A stretch of 64,000 nucleotides of DNA from Variovorax davisae (GTDB lineage Bacteria; Pseudomonadota; Gammaproteobacteria; Burkholderiales; Burkholderiaceae_C), in assembly GCF_030316845.1 (NCBI RefSeq), contig NZ_JASZYS010000001.1, forward strand, positions 496,001 to 560,000, read 5' to 3'. Shown here piece after piece: positions 8,298 through 17,076 of the stretch (within the stretch, counting starts at the first letter, position 1; every line of letters starts with the position of its first letter). The position numbers and the translations under genes were made by a program. Below the pieces are notes generated by a model. The model was not told the DNA's origin. It made no database searches and worked only from the letters and a program-made list of their open reading frames with translations.

Positions 8298-9104
8298 CTA
8301 CTCGACGATCAGCCCCTTGAGGGCCGGGTCGGCGTCCGGCACGCGCAGCTTCATGTCCTTGAGCGTCTTCACCAGCAGCCCGGCGATCATCAGGTTGCGG
8401 TGGTGCTTGCTGTCGGCCGGGATCACGTGCCATGGCGCGTCGTCGGTCGAGGTGGCGGTCAGGGCCTTTTCGTAGGCCGCCTGGTAGGCCTCCCATTTCT
8501 TGCGCACCGCGAGGTCGTCGAGCGAGAACTTCCAGTGCTTGTCGGGGTCGTCGACCCGTGCCTGCAGGCGCACGCGCTGCTCCTGCTTGCTGATGTGCAG
8601 CATGCACTTGACGATGACGGTGCCGGTCTGGGTCAGCAGGCGCTCGAAGTCGTTGATCTGGGCATAGCGCTGCCGGGTCTGGCCCTTGTCGATCCAGCCT
8701 TCGACCACCGGCACCAGCACGTCCTCGTAGTGGCTGCGGTTCCAGACCGTGATCTCGCCGGTGCGCGGCACCGCGGCATGGCAGCGCCACAGGAAGTCGC
8801 GCGAGCGCTCTTCCTCCGTCGGCGCCTTGAAGGCCGCCACCTTGACGCCCAGCGGCGAGGTGCGCGAGAACACCCAGCGGATGGTGCCGTCCTTGCCGCT
8901 GGTGTCCAGCCCCTGCAGCACCAGCAGCAGCTTGCGCCGGCCCTCGGCGTGCAGCAGGTTCTGCAGCCGGTCGAGCTCGATGGCCAGGGCGTCGAGTTGC
9001 TCGCGCTGGGCATCGTCGCCGCCGCTGGAGAACGGCGTGGCGGCCGGATCGACGCCGGACAGCTTGAACTTGGGACCGACACGGAATTTCTTGAAACTGG
9101 CCAT
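8298..9104 (-). CDS. Polyphosphate kinase 2 family protein
   Basis: A 268-residue PPK2-type kinase that uses inorganic polyphosphate to phosphorylate nucleotides (or the reverse). The Walker A variant GLDTSGKDG is at residues 65-73 and the lid/Walker B region WNRSHYEDVL at 121-130, followed by the lid motif INDFERLLTQTGT. These define a one-domain PPK2. Whether it prefers AMP, ADP or GDP cannot be read from the sequence alone. The ATG at 9104 gives the N-terminus MASFKKFRV; a longer frame upstream overlaps hslR. It lies 13 bases downstream of hslR on the same strand. Confidence 0.93.
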   Translation of the reverse strand: MASFKKFRVGPKFKLSGVDPAATPFSSGGDDAQREQLDALAIELDRLQNLLHAEGRRKLLLVLQGLDTSGKDGTIRWVFSRTSPLGVKVAAFKAPTEEERSRDFLWRCHAAVPRTGEITVWNRSHYEDVLVPVVEGWIDKGQTRQRYAQINDFERLLTQTGTVIVKCMLHISKQEQRVRLQARVDDPDKHWKFSLDDLAVRKKWEAYQAAYEKALTATSTDDAPWHVIPADSKHHRNLMIAGLLVKTLKDMKLRVPDADPALKGLIVE

Positions 9105-9117
9105 GGCAGGGAGTCCT

Positions 9118-9546
9118 TCAGGTCTCGTCGTCGGGGTCGATGGAGGCACTCCAGCGGCTGTCCCAGTCGGCGCGCCGTGCGCCGTCGAGGTCGCGCCGGT
9201 CGCGCTTGGTGGGGCGGCCCTGCTCGATGCTCAGCGCTGGTTCGCTGCCCAGCCGGCGCTGCTCGCGCGCGGCCGCCTGGGCCGCCAGGCTCTCGGGTGT
9301 TTCTTCATAGAGCAGCTGGGCGACCGGGGCCGGGCCGCGCTGGCCGCTGATGCCGCGCACCCAGACCACCCGCGACAGGCTGCCCAGGCGCAAGGTGACG
9401 GTATCGCCCACCTTGACCTCGCGCGAGGCCTTGGCGACGTCGCCGTTGACCTGCACGCGGTTCTTGCCGATCTCGTCGGCAGCCAGCGAGCGCGTCTTGA
9501 AGAAGCGCGCCGCCCAGAGCCATTTGTCGATTCGAAGTCGGTCCAT
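9118..9546 (-). CDS. hslR: Heat-shock protein 15 homologue, S4-domain RNA-binding protein
   Basis: A 142-residue Hsp15-like protein. The S4 domain fills residues 3-65 (RIDKWLWAARFFKTRSLAA, then VQVNGDVAKASREVKVGD), and the Arg/Asp-rich C-terminal tail is typical. Hsp15 binds free 50S subunits carrying a stalled peptidyl-tRNA and helps recycle them. It lies four bases downstream of the tctE stop, so it could be read through from the sensor-kinase transcript; it is followed by the PPK2 gene. Confidence 0.9.
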   Translation of the reverse strand: MDRLRIDKWLWAARFFKTRSLAADEIGKNRVQVNGDVAKASREVKVGDTVTLRLGSLSRVVWVRGISGQRGPAPVAQLLYEETPESLAAQAAAREQRRLGSEPALSIEQGRPTKRDRRDLDGARRADWDSRWSASIDPDDET

Positions 9547-9550
9547 GAGT

Positions 9551-10963
9551 TCAGCGATTGTCGCGCGCCAGCGGGATTCGCACGACAGCGTCCAGCCCGA
9601 CGGTCCGGCCGTCGGCCTGGCGGTTGTCCAGCGCGATGCGCCCGCCCAGGGCCAGCACGATCTCGCGGCAGATCGCCAGTCCCAGGCCGGAGCCGCTGGC
9701 CACGTCGCCGGCCGCGAACGGCGCGAACAGCCGCTGGCGCAGCTCGTCGGAGATGCCGCGGCCCTGGTCGCTGACCTGCAGCAGCGCCAGTTCCCCTTCG
9801 GCCTGCACCCGCACCGTCAGCGCCGCTGCGCGCGGGCTGTGCTTGATGGCGTTGTGCAGCAGGTTGCGGGCGAGCTCCTGCAGCATCCAGAGGTGGGCGC
9901 GCACCGGCACCGGCCCCGGATCGGTCGACAGCTCGAAGTCGAGCGCCTTGTCGGCGACCAGCGGCGACAGGTCGAGCGCCACCGCGCGCACCGCCTCGGC
10001 CAGGTCCAAGGTGACCGACTCGGGCTGCTGGCGCAGCTGCTCGACCTTGGCCAGCGACAGCATCTGGTTGGCCAGCGCGGTCGCGCGCTCGACGGTCTCG
10101 CTGATCTCGCCCAGCGCCTGGTCGGGCGGGACGTCGCCGCGGCGGGCCGACTGCACCTGCGCCTTGAGCACCGCGAGCGGCGTGCGCAACTGGTGCGCGC
10201 TGTCGCGCACGAAGCGCTTCTGATGGTCCAGCAGCCGTTGCAGCCGGCCCATCACCTGGGTCGTGGCGTCGATCAGGGGGCGCAGTTCGCGCGGCGCATC
10301 GGGCGCGTCGATCGGCGACAGGTCGTCGGCGGCGCGGGCCTGGATCGCCTCGCCCAGCGCGCGCACCGGGCGGGTGGCGCGCTGCACCACGACGACCGTG
10401 ACCGCGGCGATCACCCCCATCAGCACCAGCTGGCGCCACAGCATGTCGACCAGCAGCTTGCGCGCCAGCGTCTCGCGCAGCTCCAGCGTCTCCGCCACCT
10501 GCACCACGGCCATGGCGCGTCCGCGGGCGCTCGCGATGGGCTGCAGCAGCACGGCCACCCGCACCGGCATGCCGCGGAAGCCGGCGTCGTAGAAGTCGAC
10601 CAGCGCGGCATAGGGCGGGCGGTTCGGCAGCTGGCCGCGCCAGAAGGGCAGTTCCTCGAAGCCCGAGACCAGCTGGCCGTCGAGCGCCGACACCCGGTAG
10701 TACATCCGGCTCTGGTTGTCGGCCTCGAAGGCCTCGAGGGCCGAGTAGGGAACGATGGCGCGCAGCGTGGCCGCCTCGTCGTAGCCCTCGACGTCGAGCT
10801 GCTCGCCGATGGTCTTGGCCGAGGCCAGCAGGGTGCGGTCGTAGGCGGTGGTGGCGGCGGCCAGGCTCTGGCGGTACAGGCTCACGCTGTTGATGACGAT
10901 GAACACCGCGATCGGCCCCAGGATGCCCAGCAGCAGCCGGGCGCGCAGCGAGGTGGCCCGCAT
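9551..10963 (-). CDS. tctE: Two-component sensor histidine kinase TctE
   Basis: A 470-residue inner-membrane histidine kinase. A first membrane helix (about residues 9-29) is followed by a periplasmic sensor region of about 130 residues and a second helix (about 176-195). Then come a HAMP linker, the HisKA box with phospho-accepting His (RDSAHQLRTPLAVLKAQ), and the ATPase domain with N box (ELARNLLHNAIKHS), G1 (SDQGRGI) and G2 (GSGLGLAI). TctE-type kinases sense tricarboxylates and control the divergent tctCBA uptake operon, exactly the arrangement seen here. The ATG at 10963 overlaps the tctD stop by one base (TGATG). The open frame extending further upstream only shadows tctD. Confidence 0.93.
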   Translation of the reverse strand: MRATSLRARLLLGILGPIAVFIVINSVSLYRQSLAAATTAYDRTLLASAKTIGEQLDVEGYDEAATLRAIVPYSALEAFEADNQSRMYYRVSALDGQLVSGFEELPFWRGQLPNRPPYAALVDFYDAGFRGMPVRVAVLLQPIASARGRAMAVVQVAETLELRETLARKLLVDMLWRQLVLMGVIAAVTVVVVQRATRPVRALGEAIQARAADDLSPIDAPDAPRELRPLIDATTQVMGRLQRLLDHQKRFVRDSAHQLRTPLAVLKAQVQSARRGDVPPDQALGEISETVERATALANQMLSLAKVEQLRQQPESVTLDLAEAVRAVALDLSPLVADKALDFELSTDPGPVPVRAHLWMLQELARNLLHNAIKHSPRAAALTVRVQAEGELALLQVSDQGRGISDELRQRLFAPFAAGDVASGSGLGLAICREIVLALGGRIALDNRQADGRTVGLDAVVRIPLARDNR

Positions 10964-11637
10964 CACGCGTCTTCGCGCAGCAGGTAGCCCAGGCCGCGCA
11001 GCGTCATCAGCGTGGCGCCGGTGGCGGCGAGCTTCTTGCGCAGCCGGTAGACCACGACCTCGACGGCTTCGTACTGCACGTCGGCCTCGCCCGGAAACAC
11101 CAGCTCGAACAGGCGCTCCTTGCTGACCGCATGGCCGGGCTTGGCCATCAGCGCCTTCAGCAGCGCCAGTTCGCGCGGCGTCAGTTCGAGCACCTCGGCG
11201 CGGTGGTAGATGGCGCCGCTGTCGGGCTCGTAGCGCAGGCCGCCGACCTCCGGCAGGCGCGCCGACGCCTCGGCGCCCTGGTGGCGCCGCCTGAGCGCCC
11301 GGATGCGGGCCTCGAGCTCGTCGAGGTCGAAGGGCTTGGGCAGGTAGTCGTCGGCGCCGGCATTGAGGCCGACGATGCGGTCGCCGACCGTGCCGCGGGC
11401 GGTGAGCAGCAGCACCGGCGTGCGCAGCCCGGCGGCGCGCGCCCGGGCCAGCACCTGCAGGCCGTCGAGCCCGGGCAGGCTGAGGTCGAGCGCCACCACG
11501 TCGGGTTCGAGCGCCTGCCACTGGGCCAGCGCCTAGGCGCCGTCGCCGCAGATCCGGACGTCGATCTGGCGCCGCCCGAGCGTGCGCTGCAAGGTGGTTT
11601 GCATCGACGGATCGTCTTCGACTAGCAGCAGCTTCAT
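10963..11637 (-). pseudogene. tctD: Response regulator TctD interrupted by an in-frame TAG at codon 35
   Basis: From ATG 11637 to TGA 10963 the frame encodes a 224-residue OmpR-type regulator. It keeps the acidic pocket E7-D8-D9, phospho-acceptor D51 (ALDLSLPG), T79 and K101, and a winged-helix DNA-binding domain ending LRGLGYLLRED. Codon 35 (bases 11535-11533) is TAG, between GDGA and ALAQW. No frameshift is needed: the frame is intact on both sides. Translation restarting at GTG 11499 would lack the acidic pocket, so either the regulator is inactivated, or the stop is a sequencing error or is suppressed. Its partner kinase is intact. It would control tctCBA on the opposite strand. Confidence 0.85.
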
Positions 11638-11749
11638 GGCGCGATTTTCGGTGTTTACCCCAGTCCGAAGGACAGCCAACTGACAGCAGGGCGGCGCATC
11701 ATAGCGGCGTCAGCTTCCACTCAGCTTGCCAAAATCCAAGGAGACCTGC

Positions 11750-12709
11750 ATGCGTCGCGATACCTTTCTGAAGTCCCTGGCCGCCCTGGCCGCCACCGGT
11801 GCCCTGCCGTTGTCGGCCTGGGCCGCTCCCAATGTCAAGATGATGATCCCCGCCAACCCGGGCGGCGGCTGGGACACCACCGGGCGGGCGCTGGGCAAGG
11901 CCCTGACCGACGCCAAGCTGGCCGACACCGTGACCTTCGACAACAAGGGCGGCGCCGCCGGTGCGCTGGGCCTGGCCCAGTTCGTCAACGGCTCCAAGGG
12001 CGATCCCAACGCGATGATGATCATGGGCGCCGTGATGCTGGGCGGCATCATCACCGGCAAGCCGCCGGTGAGCCTGTCGCAGGCGACGCCGATCGCCCGC
12101 ATCACGAGCGAATACAACGTCTTCGTGCTGCCCGCCAGCTCGCCCCTGAAGACCATGAAGGACGTGGTCGAGCAGCTCAAGAAGGACCCGGGCAGCGTCA
12201 AGTGGGGCGGCGGCTCGCGCGGCTCCACCGAGCACATCGCCGCAGCCATGATCGCGCAGAAGGTGGGCGTCGATCCGTCCAAGATCAACTACGTGGCCTT
12301 CCGCGGCGGCGGCGAGGCCACGGCGGCGATCCTGGGCGGCAACGTCACGGTCGGCGGCAGCGGCTTCAGCGAATTCGCCGAGTACATCAACGCCGGCAAG
12401 ATGCGCGCGATCGCCGTCACCTCGGCCCAGCGGCTGCCGGGCATCAACGTGCCGACGCTGAAGGAGCAGGGCATCGACGTCGAGATCGGCAACTGGCGCG
12501 GCGTCTACGGCGCGCCCGGCATCACGCCCGAGCAGCGCAAGGCCCTGACCGACATGGTGCTGGCGGCGCTCAAGACGCCGACTTGGGGCGAGGCCATGAA
12601 GAAGAACGACTGGACCCCGGCGGTGCTGTCCGGCGAAGCCTTCGCCAAGTTCGTCGACGACGAGTTCGCGAGCCTGCGCGCGACCATGGTCAAGTCGGGC
12701 ATGGTGTGA
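11750..12709 (+). CDS. tctC: Tricarboxylate-binding periplasmic protein TctC (Bug family)
   Basis: A 319-residue exported receptor of the Bug/TctC family that captures citrate-like carboxylates for the TctAB permease. The signal peptide spans residues 1-26 (cleavage at SAWA-APNV). The Bug pattern IPANPGGGWDTTGRALG near the mature N-terminus and TSEYNVFVLPASSPLKTMKD are typical. The ATG at 11750 follows AAGGAG (11738-11743) by the usual distance. The gene is divergent from tctDE and first in the operon; a strong terminator-like hairpin follows it. The real ligand could be any di- or tricarboxylate. Confidence 0.92.
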   Translation: MRRDTFLKSLAALAATGALPLSAWAAPNVKMMIPANPGGGWDTTGRALGKALTDAKLADTVTFDNKGGAAGALGLAQFVNGSKGDPNAMMIMGAVMLGGIITGKPPVSLSQATPIARITSEYNVFVLPASSPLKTMKDVVEQLKKDPGSVKWGGGSRGSTEHIAAAMIAQKVGVDPSKINYVAFRGGGEATAAILGGNVTVGGSGFSEFAEYINAGKMRAIAVTSAQRLPGINVPTLKEQGIDVEIGNWRGVYGAPGITPEQRKALTDMVLAALKTPTWGEAMKKNDWTPAVLSGEAFAKFVDDEFASLRATMVKSGMV

Positions 12710-12730
12710 GCGCCTGAATCGCTTCGCAAC

Positions 12731-12765
12731 GGGCGCAGGCCGTCGAAACGGCCTGCGCCCTTTTT
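12731..12765 (+). terminator. Intra-operon terminator/attenuator between tctC and tctB
   Basis: A perfect 12-bp stem (GGGCGCAGGCCG with CGGCCTGCGCCC) with a TCGAAA loop runs straight into TTTTT. Its position after the receptor gene suggests partial termination, leaving more receptor than permease, a common design in binding-protein transporters. Confidence 0.88.
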
Positions 12766-12789
12766 CCGCCCCCAGCGAGGTCCAGAAGA

Positions 12790-13323
12790 ATGTCCAACAT
12801 CGACGCACTCCCCCCTTCACCCCCGGCGTTGTGGCCGCAGACGCTGGTCGGCGCCGGGGTTCTCGTCACCGGGCTGGCGCTCGCCTTCGGTGCCATCGGC
12901 ATTTCGTCCGAGGCCGGCTATGGCGGTGTCGGGCCCAACTTCCTGCCCTGGCTGGTGTCGATCGCACTGACCATCTGCGGCGCCTGGATCCTGTGGGAAT
13001 CGCGCACCGGCGGCTTCCGCGAAATGGACGAGCCTTCGGGCGCCTCCGCGGCCTACTGGGCCGGCTTCGTCTGGGTCTCGGCGGGCCTGCTGCTCAACGC
13101 GGCGCTGATCACCAGCATCGGCTTCATCCTGAGCTGCACCCTGTGCTACGTGCTGGCGGTGCAGGGCCTGCGGCGCGCCAGCGGGCAGGGCGGCGTCAAC
13201 GCGCCGCGGACCTGGCTCATCGACCTGGTGACCGGGCTGCTGATCGCGGCGCCGGTGTTCTGGACGTTCACGAAGTTCCTGGCGATCAACCTGCCGGGCC
13301 TGACGAGCACAGGCTGGATCTGA
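12790..13323 (+). CDS. tctB: Small membrane subunit TctB of tripartite tricarboxylate transporter
   Basis: A 177-residue inner-membrane protein with about four hydrophobic helices: residues 18-38, 51-67, 87-130 (two) and 148-168. It is the poorly conserved small permease subunit of the TTT family, recognised from its place between TctC and TctA and its hydropathy. It begins 80 bases after tctC, beyond the attenuator, with ATG at 12790 and GAGG about 12 bases upstream, and ends one base before tctA, so the two are translated together. Confidence 0.88.
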   Translation: MSNIDALPPSPPALWPQTLVGAGVLVTGLALAFGAIGISSEAGYGGVGPNFLPWLVSIALTICGAWILWESRTGGFREMDEPSGASAAYWAGFVWVSAGLLLNAALITSIGFILSCTLCYVLAVQGLRRASGQGGVNAPRTWLIDLVTGLLIAAPVFWTFTKFLAINLPGLTSTGWI

Positions 13324-13324
13324 C

Positions 13325-14842
13325 ATGGAAATCTTCAACGCATTGATGCACGGCTTCGCGCTGGCGATCACGCCCGCGAACCTTCTCTGGTGCCTGGTCG
13401 GCTGCGCCCTGGGCACGGCGGTCGGCGTGCTGCCCGGCATCGGCCCGGCGGTCGCCGTCGCGATGCTGCTGCCGATCACCGGCAAGGTCGACGTCACCGC
13501 CTCGATGATCTTCTTCTCGGGGATCTACTACGGCGCGATGTACGGCGGCTCGACCACCTCGATCCTGCTCAACACGCCGGGCGAGACCGCCAGCATGGTG
13601 ACGGCCATGGAGGGCAACAAGATGGCCAAGAGCGGGCGCGCCGGGGCCGCGCTCGCCACGGCGGCGATCGGCTCCTTCGTCGCCGGCACGATCGCCACCG
13701 TGATCGTCACGCTGTTCGCGCCCTTCGTGGCCGACTTCGCGGTGAAGCTCGGTCCGCCCGAGTATTTCCTGCTGATGCTGCTGGCCTTCACCACCGTGAG
13801 CGCGGTGCTCGGCAAGAGTACGCTGCGCGGCATGACGGCGCTGTTCATCGGCCTGGCGGCCGGCTGCATCGGGCTCGACCAGATCTCGGGCCAGGGCCGC
13901 TACACCGGCGGCATTCCCGAACTGCTCGACGGCATCGAGATCGTGCTGGTGGCGGTCGGCCTGTTCGCGGTTGCCGAGGTGCTGTATGCGGTGCTCTACG
14001 AGGGCAAGGTGGTCGAGGGGCAGAACAAGTTGAGCCGTGTCCACATGACGGCGCGCGACTGGAAGCGCTCGATCCCGGCCTGGCTGCGCGGCACCGCGAT
14101 CGGCACGCCCTTCGGCTGCATCCCGGCCGGCGGCACCGAGATCCCGACCTTCCTGAGCTACGCGACCGAAAAGAAGCTGGCCAAGGATTCGGACGCCAAG
14201 GCCGAGTTCGGCACCAGCGGCGCGATCGAAGGCGTGGCCGGCCCCGAGGCGGCCAACAACGCCACCGTCACGGCGGCGCTGATTCCGCTGCTGACGCTCG
14301 GCATCCCGACCTCGAACACCACCGCCATCCTGCTCGGCGCCTTCCAGAACTACGGCATCCAGCCGGGGCCGCAGCTGTTCACGACCTCGGCGGCGCTGGT
14401 CTGGGCGCTGATCGCCTCGCTCTACATCGGCAACGTGATGCTGCTGGTGCTGAACCTGCCGATGGTCGGGCTGTGGGTCAAGCTGCTCAAGATCCCGAAG
14501 CCGCAGCTCTACGCGGGCATCCTGATCTTCGCCACGGTGGGGGCCTACGGCATGCGCCAGAGCGCCTTCGACCTGGTGCTGCTGTACGCGATCGGCGTGC
14601 TGGGCGTCGTGATGCGGCGCTACGACTTCCCGACGGCGCCGGTGGTGGTCGGCATGATCCTCGGGCCGCTGGCCGAAGCGCAGCTGCGCAACGCGATGTC
14701 GATCGGCGAGGGCAGCGCGGCGGTGTTCTTCCAGCGCCCGATGTCGATCGCGCTGGTGATCATCGTGCTGGCGGTGATGATCCTGCCGCGCGTGGCCAAG
14801 CGGCTGAGCGAGCGGCGCGCCGCCGGGGCGGCGGCCGCCTGA
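13325..14842 (+). CDS. tctA: Large membrane subunit TctA of tripartite tricarboxylate transporter
   Basis: A 505-residue permease of about 11-12 helices, the ion-coupled translocation subunit of the TTT family. The family signatures [20 protein letters not shown] and, in the second half, [19 protein letters not shown] form the duplicated Gly/Pro-rich pore loops. [20 protein letters not shown] is another conserved stretch. With TctC and TctB it should take up a tricarboxylate using the cation gradient. The stop at 14842 faces a convergent gene 16 bases away. Confidence 0.96.
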   Translation: MEIFNALMHGFALAITPANLLWCLVGCALGTAVGVLPGIGPAVAVAMLLPITGKVDVTASMIFFSGIYYGAMYGGSTTSILLNTPGETASMVTAMEGNKMAKSGRAGAALATAAIGSFVAGTIATVIVTLFAPFVADFAVKLGPPEYFLLMLLAFTTVSAVLGKSTLRGMTALFIGLAAGCIGLDQISGQGRYTGGIPELLDGIEIVLVAVGLFAVAEVLYAVLYEGKVVEGQNKLSRVHMTARDWKRSIPAWLRGTAIGTPFGCIPAGGTEIPTFLSYATEKKLAKDSDAKAEFGTSGAIEGVAGPEAANNATVTAALIPLLTLGIPTSNTTAILLGAFQNYGIQPGPQLFTTSAALVWALIASLYIGNVMLLVLNLPMVGLWVKLLKIPKPQLYAGILIFATVGAYGMRQSAFDLVLLYAIGVLGVVMRRYDFPTAPVVVGMILGPLAEAQLRNAMSIGEGSAAVFFQRPMSIALVIIVLAVMILPRVAKRLSERRAAGAAAA

Positions 14843-14858
14843 GGCCGCGGCGCGCAGA

Positions 14859-15317
14859 TCAGTTCGCGGCCGGGCCCGCGCCGTACGGGGCGGTCGCGGT
14901 CTGCTGCATCCTGGCGCCCTGCAGGCGCTGCACCTCGGCCATGTATTCCGGGCCGCTGCGCATGCGCTGGTAGGCCGCCATCTGGGCGCGGTAGGCCGGG
15001 CTCGACGGATCGAAGCTGTCGCGGTTGGCGACCTGGCTCATGCCGGAGCGGATCCAGAGATTCGTGTCGGCGGCGACCTCGACCCGGCTCATCGCGCCGG
15101 TGGCGGGGTCGGCGGGGCCGACGCGGTACTCCTGCGGCGCACTCATCATCATCGACCGGCTGGCCGCCAGGTCGGCCGTCACGGCCGAACGGCTGTAGGC
15201 GCCGCCCGTGGTGGCGATGGGCGCTCCGACCCACTGCTCGGCCGGGACCGTCTGGGCAAAGGCGGCGGCGCCGGCCAGCGCGAGAACCGAGGCACCGAGA
15301 AGTTGCTTGGCATTCAT
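14859..15317 (-). CDS. Secreted protein of unknown function
   Basis: A 152-residue protein with a signal peptide (MNAKQLLGASVLALAGAAAFA, cleavage about residue 21). The mature part is polar and Ser/Ala/Met-rich, with two similar short stretches, GAYSRSAVTADL and GAMSRVEVAADT, and the Met/Arg-rich tail QRMRSGPEYMAEVQRLQ. The repeated SRxxVxADL-like units resemble those in short periplasmic proteins common in Burkholderiales, but I cannot name the family with confidence. The ATG at 15317 places the signal peptide at the N-terminus. It is divergent from the Crp/Fnr regulator, which may control it through the palindromes between the genes. Confidence 0.75.
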   Translation of the reverse strand: MNAKQLLGASVLALAGAAAFAQTVPAEQWVGAPIATTGGAYSRSAVTADLAASRSMMMSAPQEYRVGPADPATGAMSRVEVAADTNLWIRSGMSQVANRDSFDPSSPAYRAQMAAYQRMRSGPEYMAEVQRLQGARMQQTATAPYGAGPAAN

Positions 15318-15366
15318 GATGAAATCTCCCGAAGGCTTGGACGTGCAGTCGCGGACATCGCGGCCA

Positions 15367-15420
15367 TCACAGGACGTGACTGTGACGATTCCGCGCCGTG
15401 GGGGCTGTGCGATTTCGCAC
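15367..15420. promoter_or_regulatory. Two inverted repeats in the divergent region upstream of the Crp/Fnr-type gene
   Basis: GTGCGA-TT-TCGCAC (15407-15420) is a perfect dyad, and TCACAG-N7-CTGTGA (15367-15372 / 1580-type partner at 15380-15385) is a second one. Crp/Fnr proteins bind short dyads with TGTGA- or TTGAT-like halves, so these could be operators for the adjacent regulator acting on itself and on the secreted-protein gene. Confidence 0.4.
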
Positions 15421-15460
15421 GTCATTTCTCAATCCGCCCGATGCAACTGGGGGTTCCGCC

Positions 15461-16165
15461 ATGGCGCTCCAACGTTCCTCCCTCGGCCTGCAGCACATCG
15501 CGCTGCTGCAGGGCCTGTCGGCCGGCCGGCTGGCGCAGCTGGCCGAGCGCTGCCAGTGGAAGAGCCTGCCGGCCGCGACGCCGGTGCTGCTGCGCTCCGA
15601 GCAGAAGAGCGATGTCTACTTCGTGGTCTCGGGCGCCCTGCGCGTGACCTCTTACGCGGCCAATGGCCGGCAGGTCACGTTCCGCGATCCGCAGGCGGGC
15701 GAGCATTTCGGCGACATCGCGGCGATCGACGGCCAGCCCCGCTCGGCGGACGTCGTCACGCTCACGCCCTCGGTGGTGGCCAGCCTGGACCGCACCGCCT
15801 TCCTCGAACTGCTGCGCGACGAGCCGGTGGTCGCCGAGCGCGTGATGCGGGGCCTGGCGGCGCTGGTGCGGCAACTGTCGGACCGGGTCATCGACCTGAG
15901 CACGCTCGGGGTGCAGAACCGCGTGCACGCGGAACTGCTGCGGCTCGCCCAGCAGGCCGGCGTGGTCGACAACCGCGCGCGGCTGGAGCCGGTGCCCACC
16001 CATGCCGAGCTGGCCGGCCGGATCAGCACCAACCGCGAACAGGTGACGCGGGAGCTCAACGCGCTGCGCCGCGAGGGCCTGCTCGCCAAGGATGGCAAGG
16101 CGCTGGTGGTGCCCGACGTGGCGCGGCTGGCCGGACTGGTGGCCGAAGTCCGGGGCTTCGACTAG
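15461..16165 (+). CDS. Crp/Fnr-family transcriptional regulator
   Basis: A 234-residue regulator. Residues 14-130 form a cyclic-nucleotide-binding-type beta roll (KSDVYFVVSGALRVTSYAANGRQ, then GEHFGDIAAIDGQPRSADV). A long dimer helix follows, and a winged helix-turn-helix fills about residues 160-225 (THAELAGRISTNREQVTRELNAL). It lacks the N-terminal Cys cluster of Fnr, so it is not an Fnr-type oxygen sensor; the ligand is unknown, with cAMP or a related nucleotide possible. The ATG at 15461 starts just before the beta roll. The stop is one base from the convergent copper-protein gene. Confidence 0.92.
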   Translation: MALQRSSLGLQHIALLQGLSAGRLAQLAERCQWKSLPAATPVLLRSEQKSDVYFVVSGALRVTSYAANGRQVTFRDPQAGEHFGDIAAIDGQPRSADVVTLTPSVVASLDRTAFLELLRDEPVVAERVMRGLAALVRQLSDRVIDLSTLGVQNRVHAELLRLAQQAGVVDNRARLEPVPTHAELAGRISTNREQVTRELNALRREGLLAKDGKALVVPDVARLAGLVAEVRGFD

Positions 16166-16166
16166 C

Positions 16167-17054
16167 TCAGTTGTGCACGTGGCCGCCGTGCGCTTCGGCC
16201 GCGCTGCCGGCCGGCGTGCCGACCGGGACGTCGACCTGGAGCGCGCTCTTGACGCCCTTGGCATCCTCGAAGCGCAGGGTGAGCGGGATGCTGCCGCCCT
16301 TGGTGAACGGCTGCTTCAGGTCCATCAGCATCACGTGCAGGCCGCTGGGCTTGAGCTCCACGGTCTGCCGCGCTGGCAGTTCGAGCCCGCCGGTGACGGC
16401 GCGCATCTTCATGGTGTCGCCTTCCATCTTCATCTCGTGCACCTCGGCGACGCCGGCCGCGGGCGTCGAGGCGCCGACCAGCCGGGCCCCCGAGGGTGCC
16501 GTCAGCTTCATGAAGGCGCCGGTGCCGCTCTGGCCCGGCACCGTCTGGCGGACCCAGGCGTCGCGCACGTCGACTGCGGCCACGCCGGCCGGCAGCACGT
16601 CGAGGCGGGCCGCGGGCAGGGCCAGCTTCTCCGTCGAGCCCGCGACCGGCAGCTGGGCCCAGTCGGCGCTGCCGACGTCGCAGCTCTGCAGCACCTTGAA
16701 GTAGAGCGGGCCGGGCTTGTCGGTGAGCTTGCCGCGGACGATGAATTCGGCCCGTTCGGCGCCCGGCAATGCGGCCTGCGCCGAGTCGGCCTTCCACGAC
16801 ACCTCGCCCGGCGTGGCGGCCAGCGCCCAGCCCTGGCGCGGCTGGGCCTGGATCAGCGTGAAGCCCTGGGGCAGCTGGACCCGCAGGCCGGTGGTGGCCT
16901 TGGCGTCGGTGCAGGCATGGCCGACGCGGAAGGCGGCGTCGTAGTCGCTGCCGGCCGCAGCGCCGCCGGCGGGCAGGGTGACGTGGGCCATGGCGGCGGT
17001 GCTGCAGAGCAGGGCGCAGGCCGTGAGCGAACGGATGGCGGATGGGGTGGTCAT
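16167..17054 (-). CDS. YcnI-PCu(A)C fusion periplasmic copper chaperone
   Basis: A 295-residue exported protein joining two copper-binding modules normally encoded separately. After the signal peptide (cleavage at AMA, mature N-terminal His24) comes a YcnI/DUF1775 domain (residues 24-150) beginning HVTLPAGG; in YcnI the N-terminal His helps bind copper. From about residue 155 follows a PCu(A)C/DUF461 domain with candidate ligands His206, Met217, His240 and Met242 (VHEMKMEG and GLHVMLMD). The C-terminus is His-rich (AHGGHVHN). Such proteins deliver copper, for example to cytochrome oxidase. The ATG at 17054 follows CAGGAG. Last gene of an operon with a TonB receptor and a DUF2946 protein. Confidence 0.88.
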   Translation of the reverse strand: MTTPSAIRSLTACALLCSTAAMAHVTLPAGGAAAGSDYDAAFRVGHACTDAKATTGLRVQLPQGFTLIQAQPRQGWALAATPGEVSWKADSAQAALPGAERAEFIVRGKLTDKPGPLYFKVLQSCDVGSADWAQLPVAGSTEKLALPAARLDVLPAGVAAVDVRDAWVRQTVPGQSGTGAFMKLTAPSGARLVGASTPAAGVAEVHEMKMEGDTMKMRAVTGGLELPARQTVELKPSGLHVMLMDLKQPFTKGGSIPLTLRFEDAKGVKSALQVDVPVGTPAGSAAEAHGGHVHN

Positions 17055-17076
17055 GGTGCTCTCCTGGGGGCGGGGT

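Noticed and set aside
9551..11521. A 656-codon frame that would make TctE much longer
   Set aside because: The extra N-terminal 186 codons overlap tctD in another frame and lack receiver or membrane character; ATG 10963 with the TGATG overlap is the normal arrangement.
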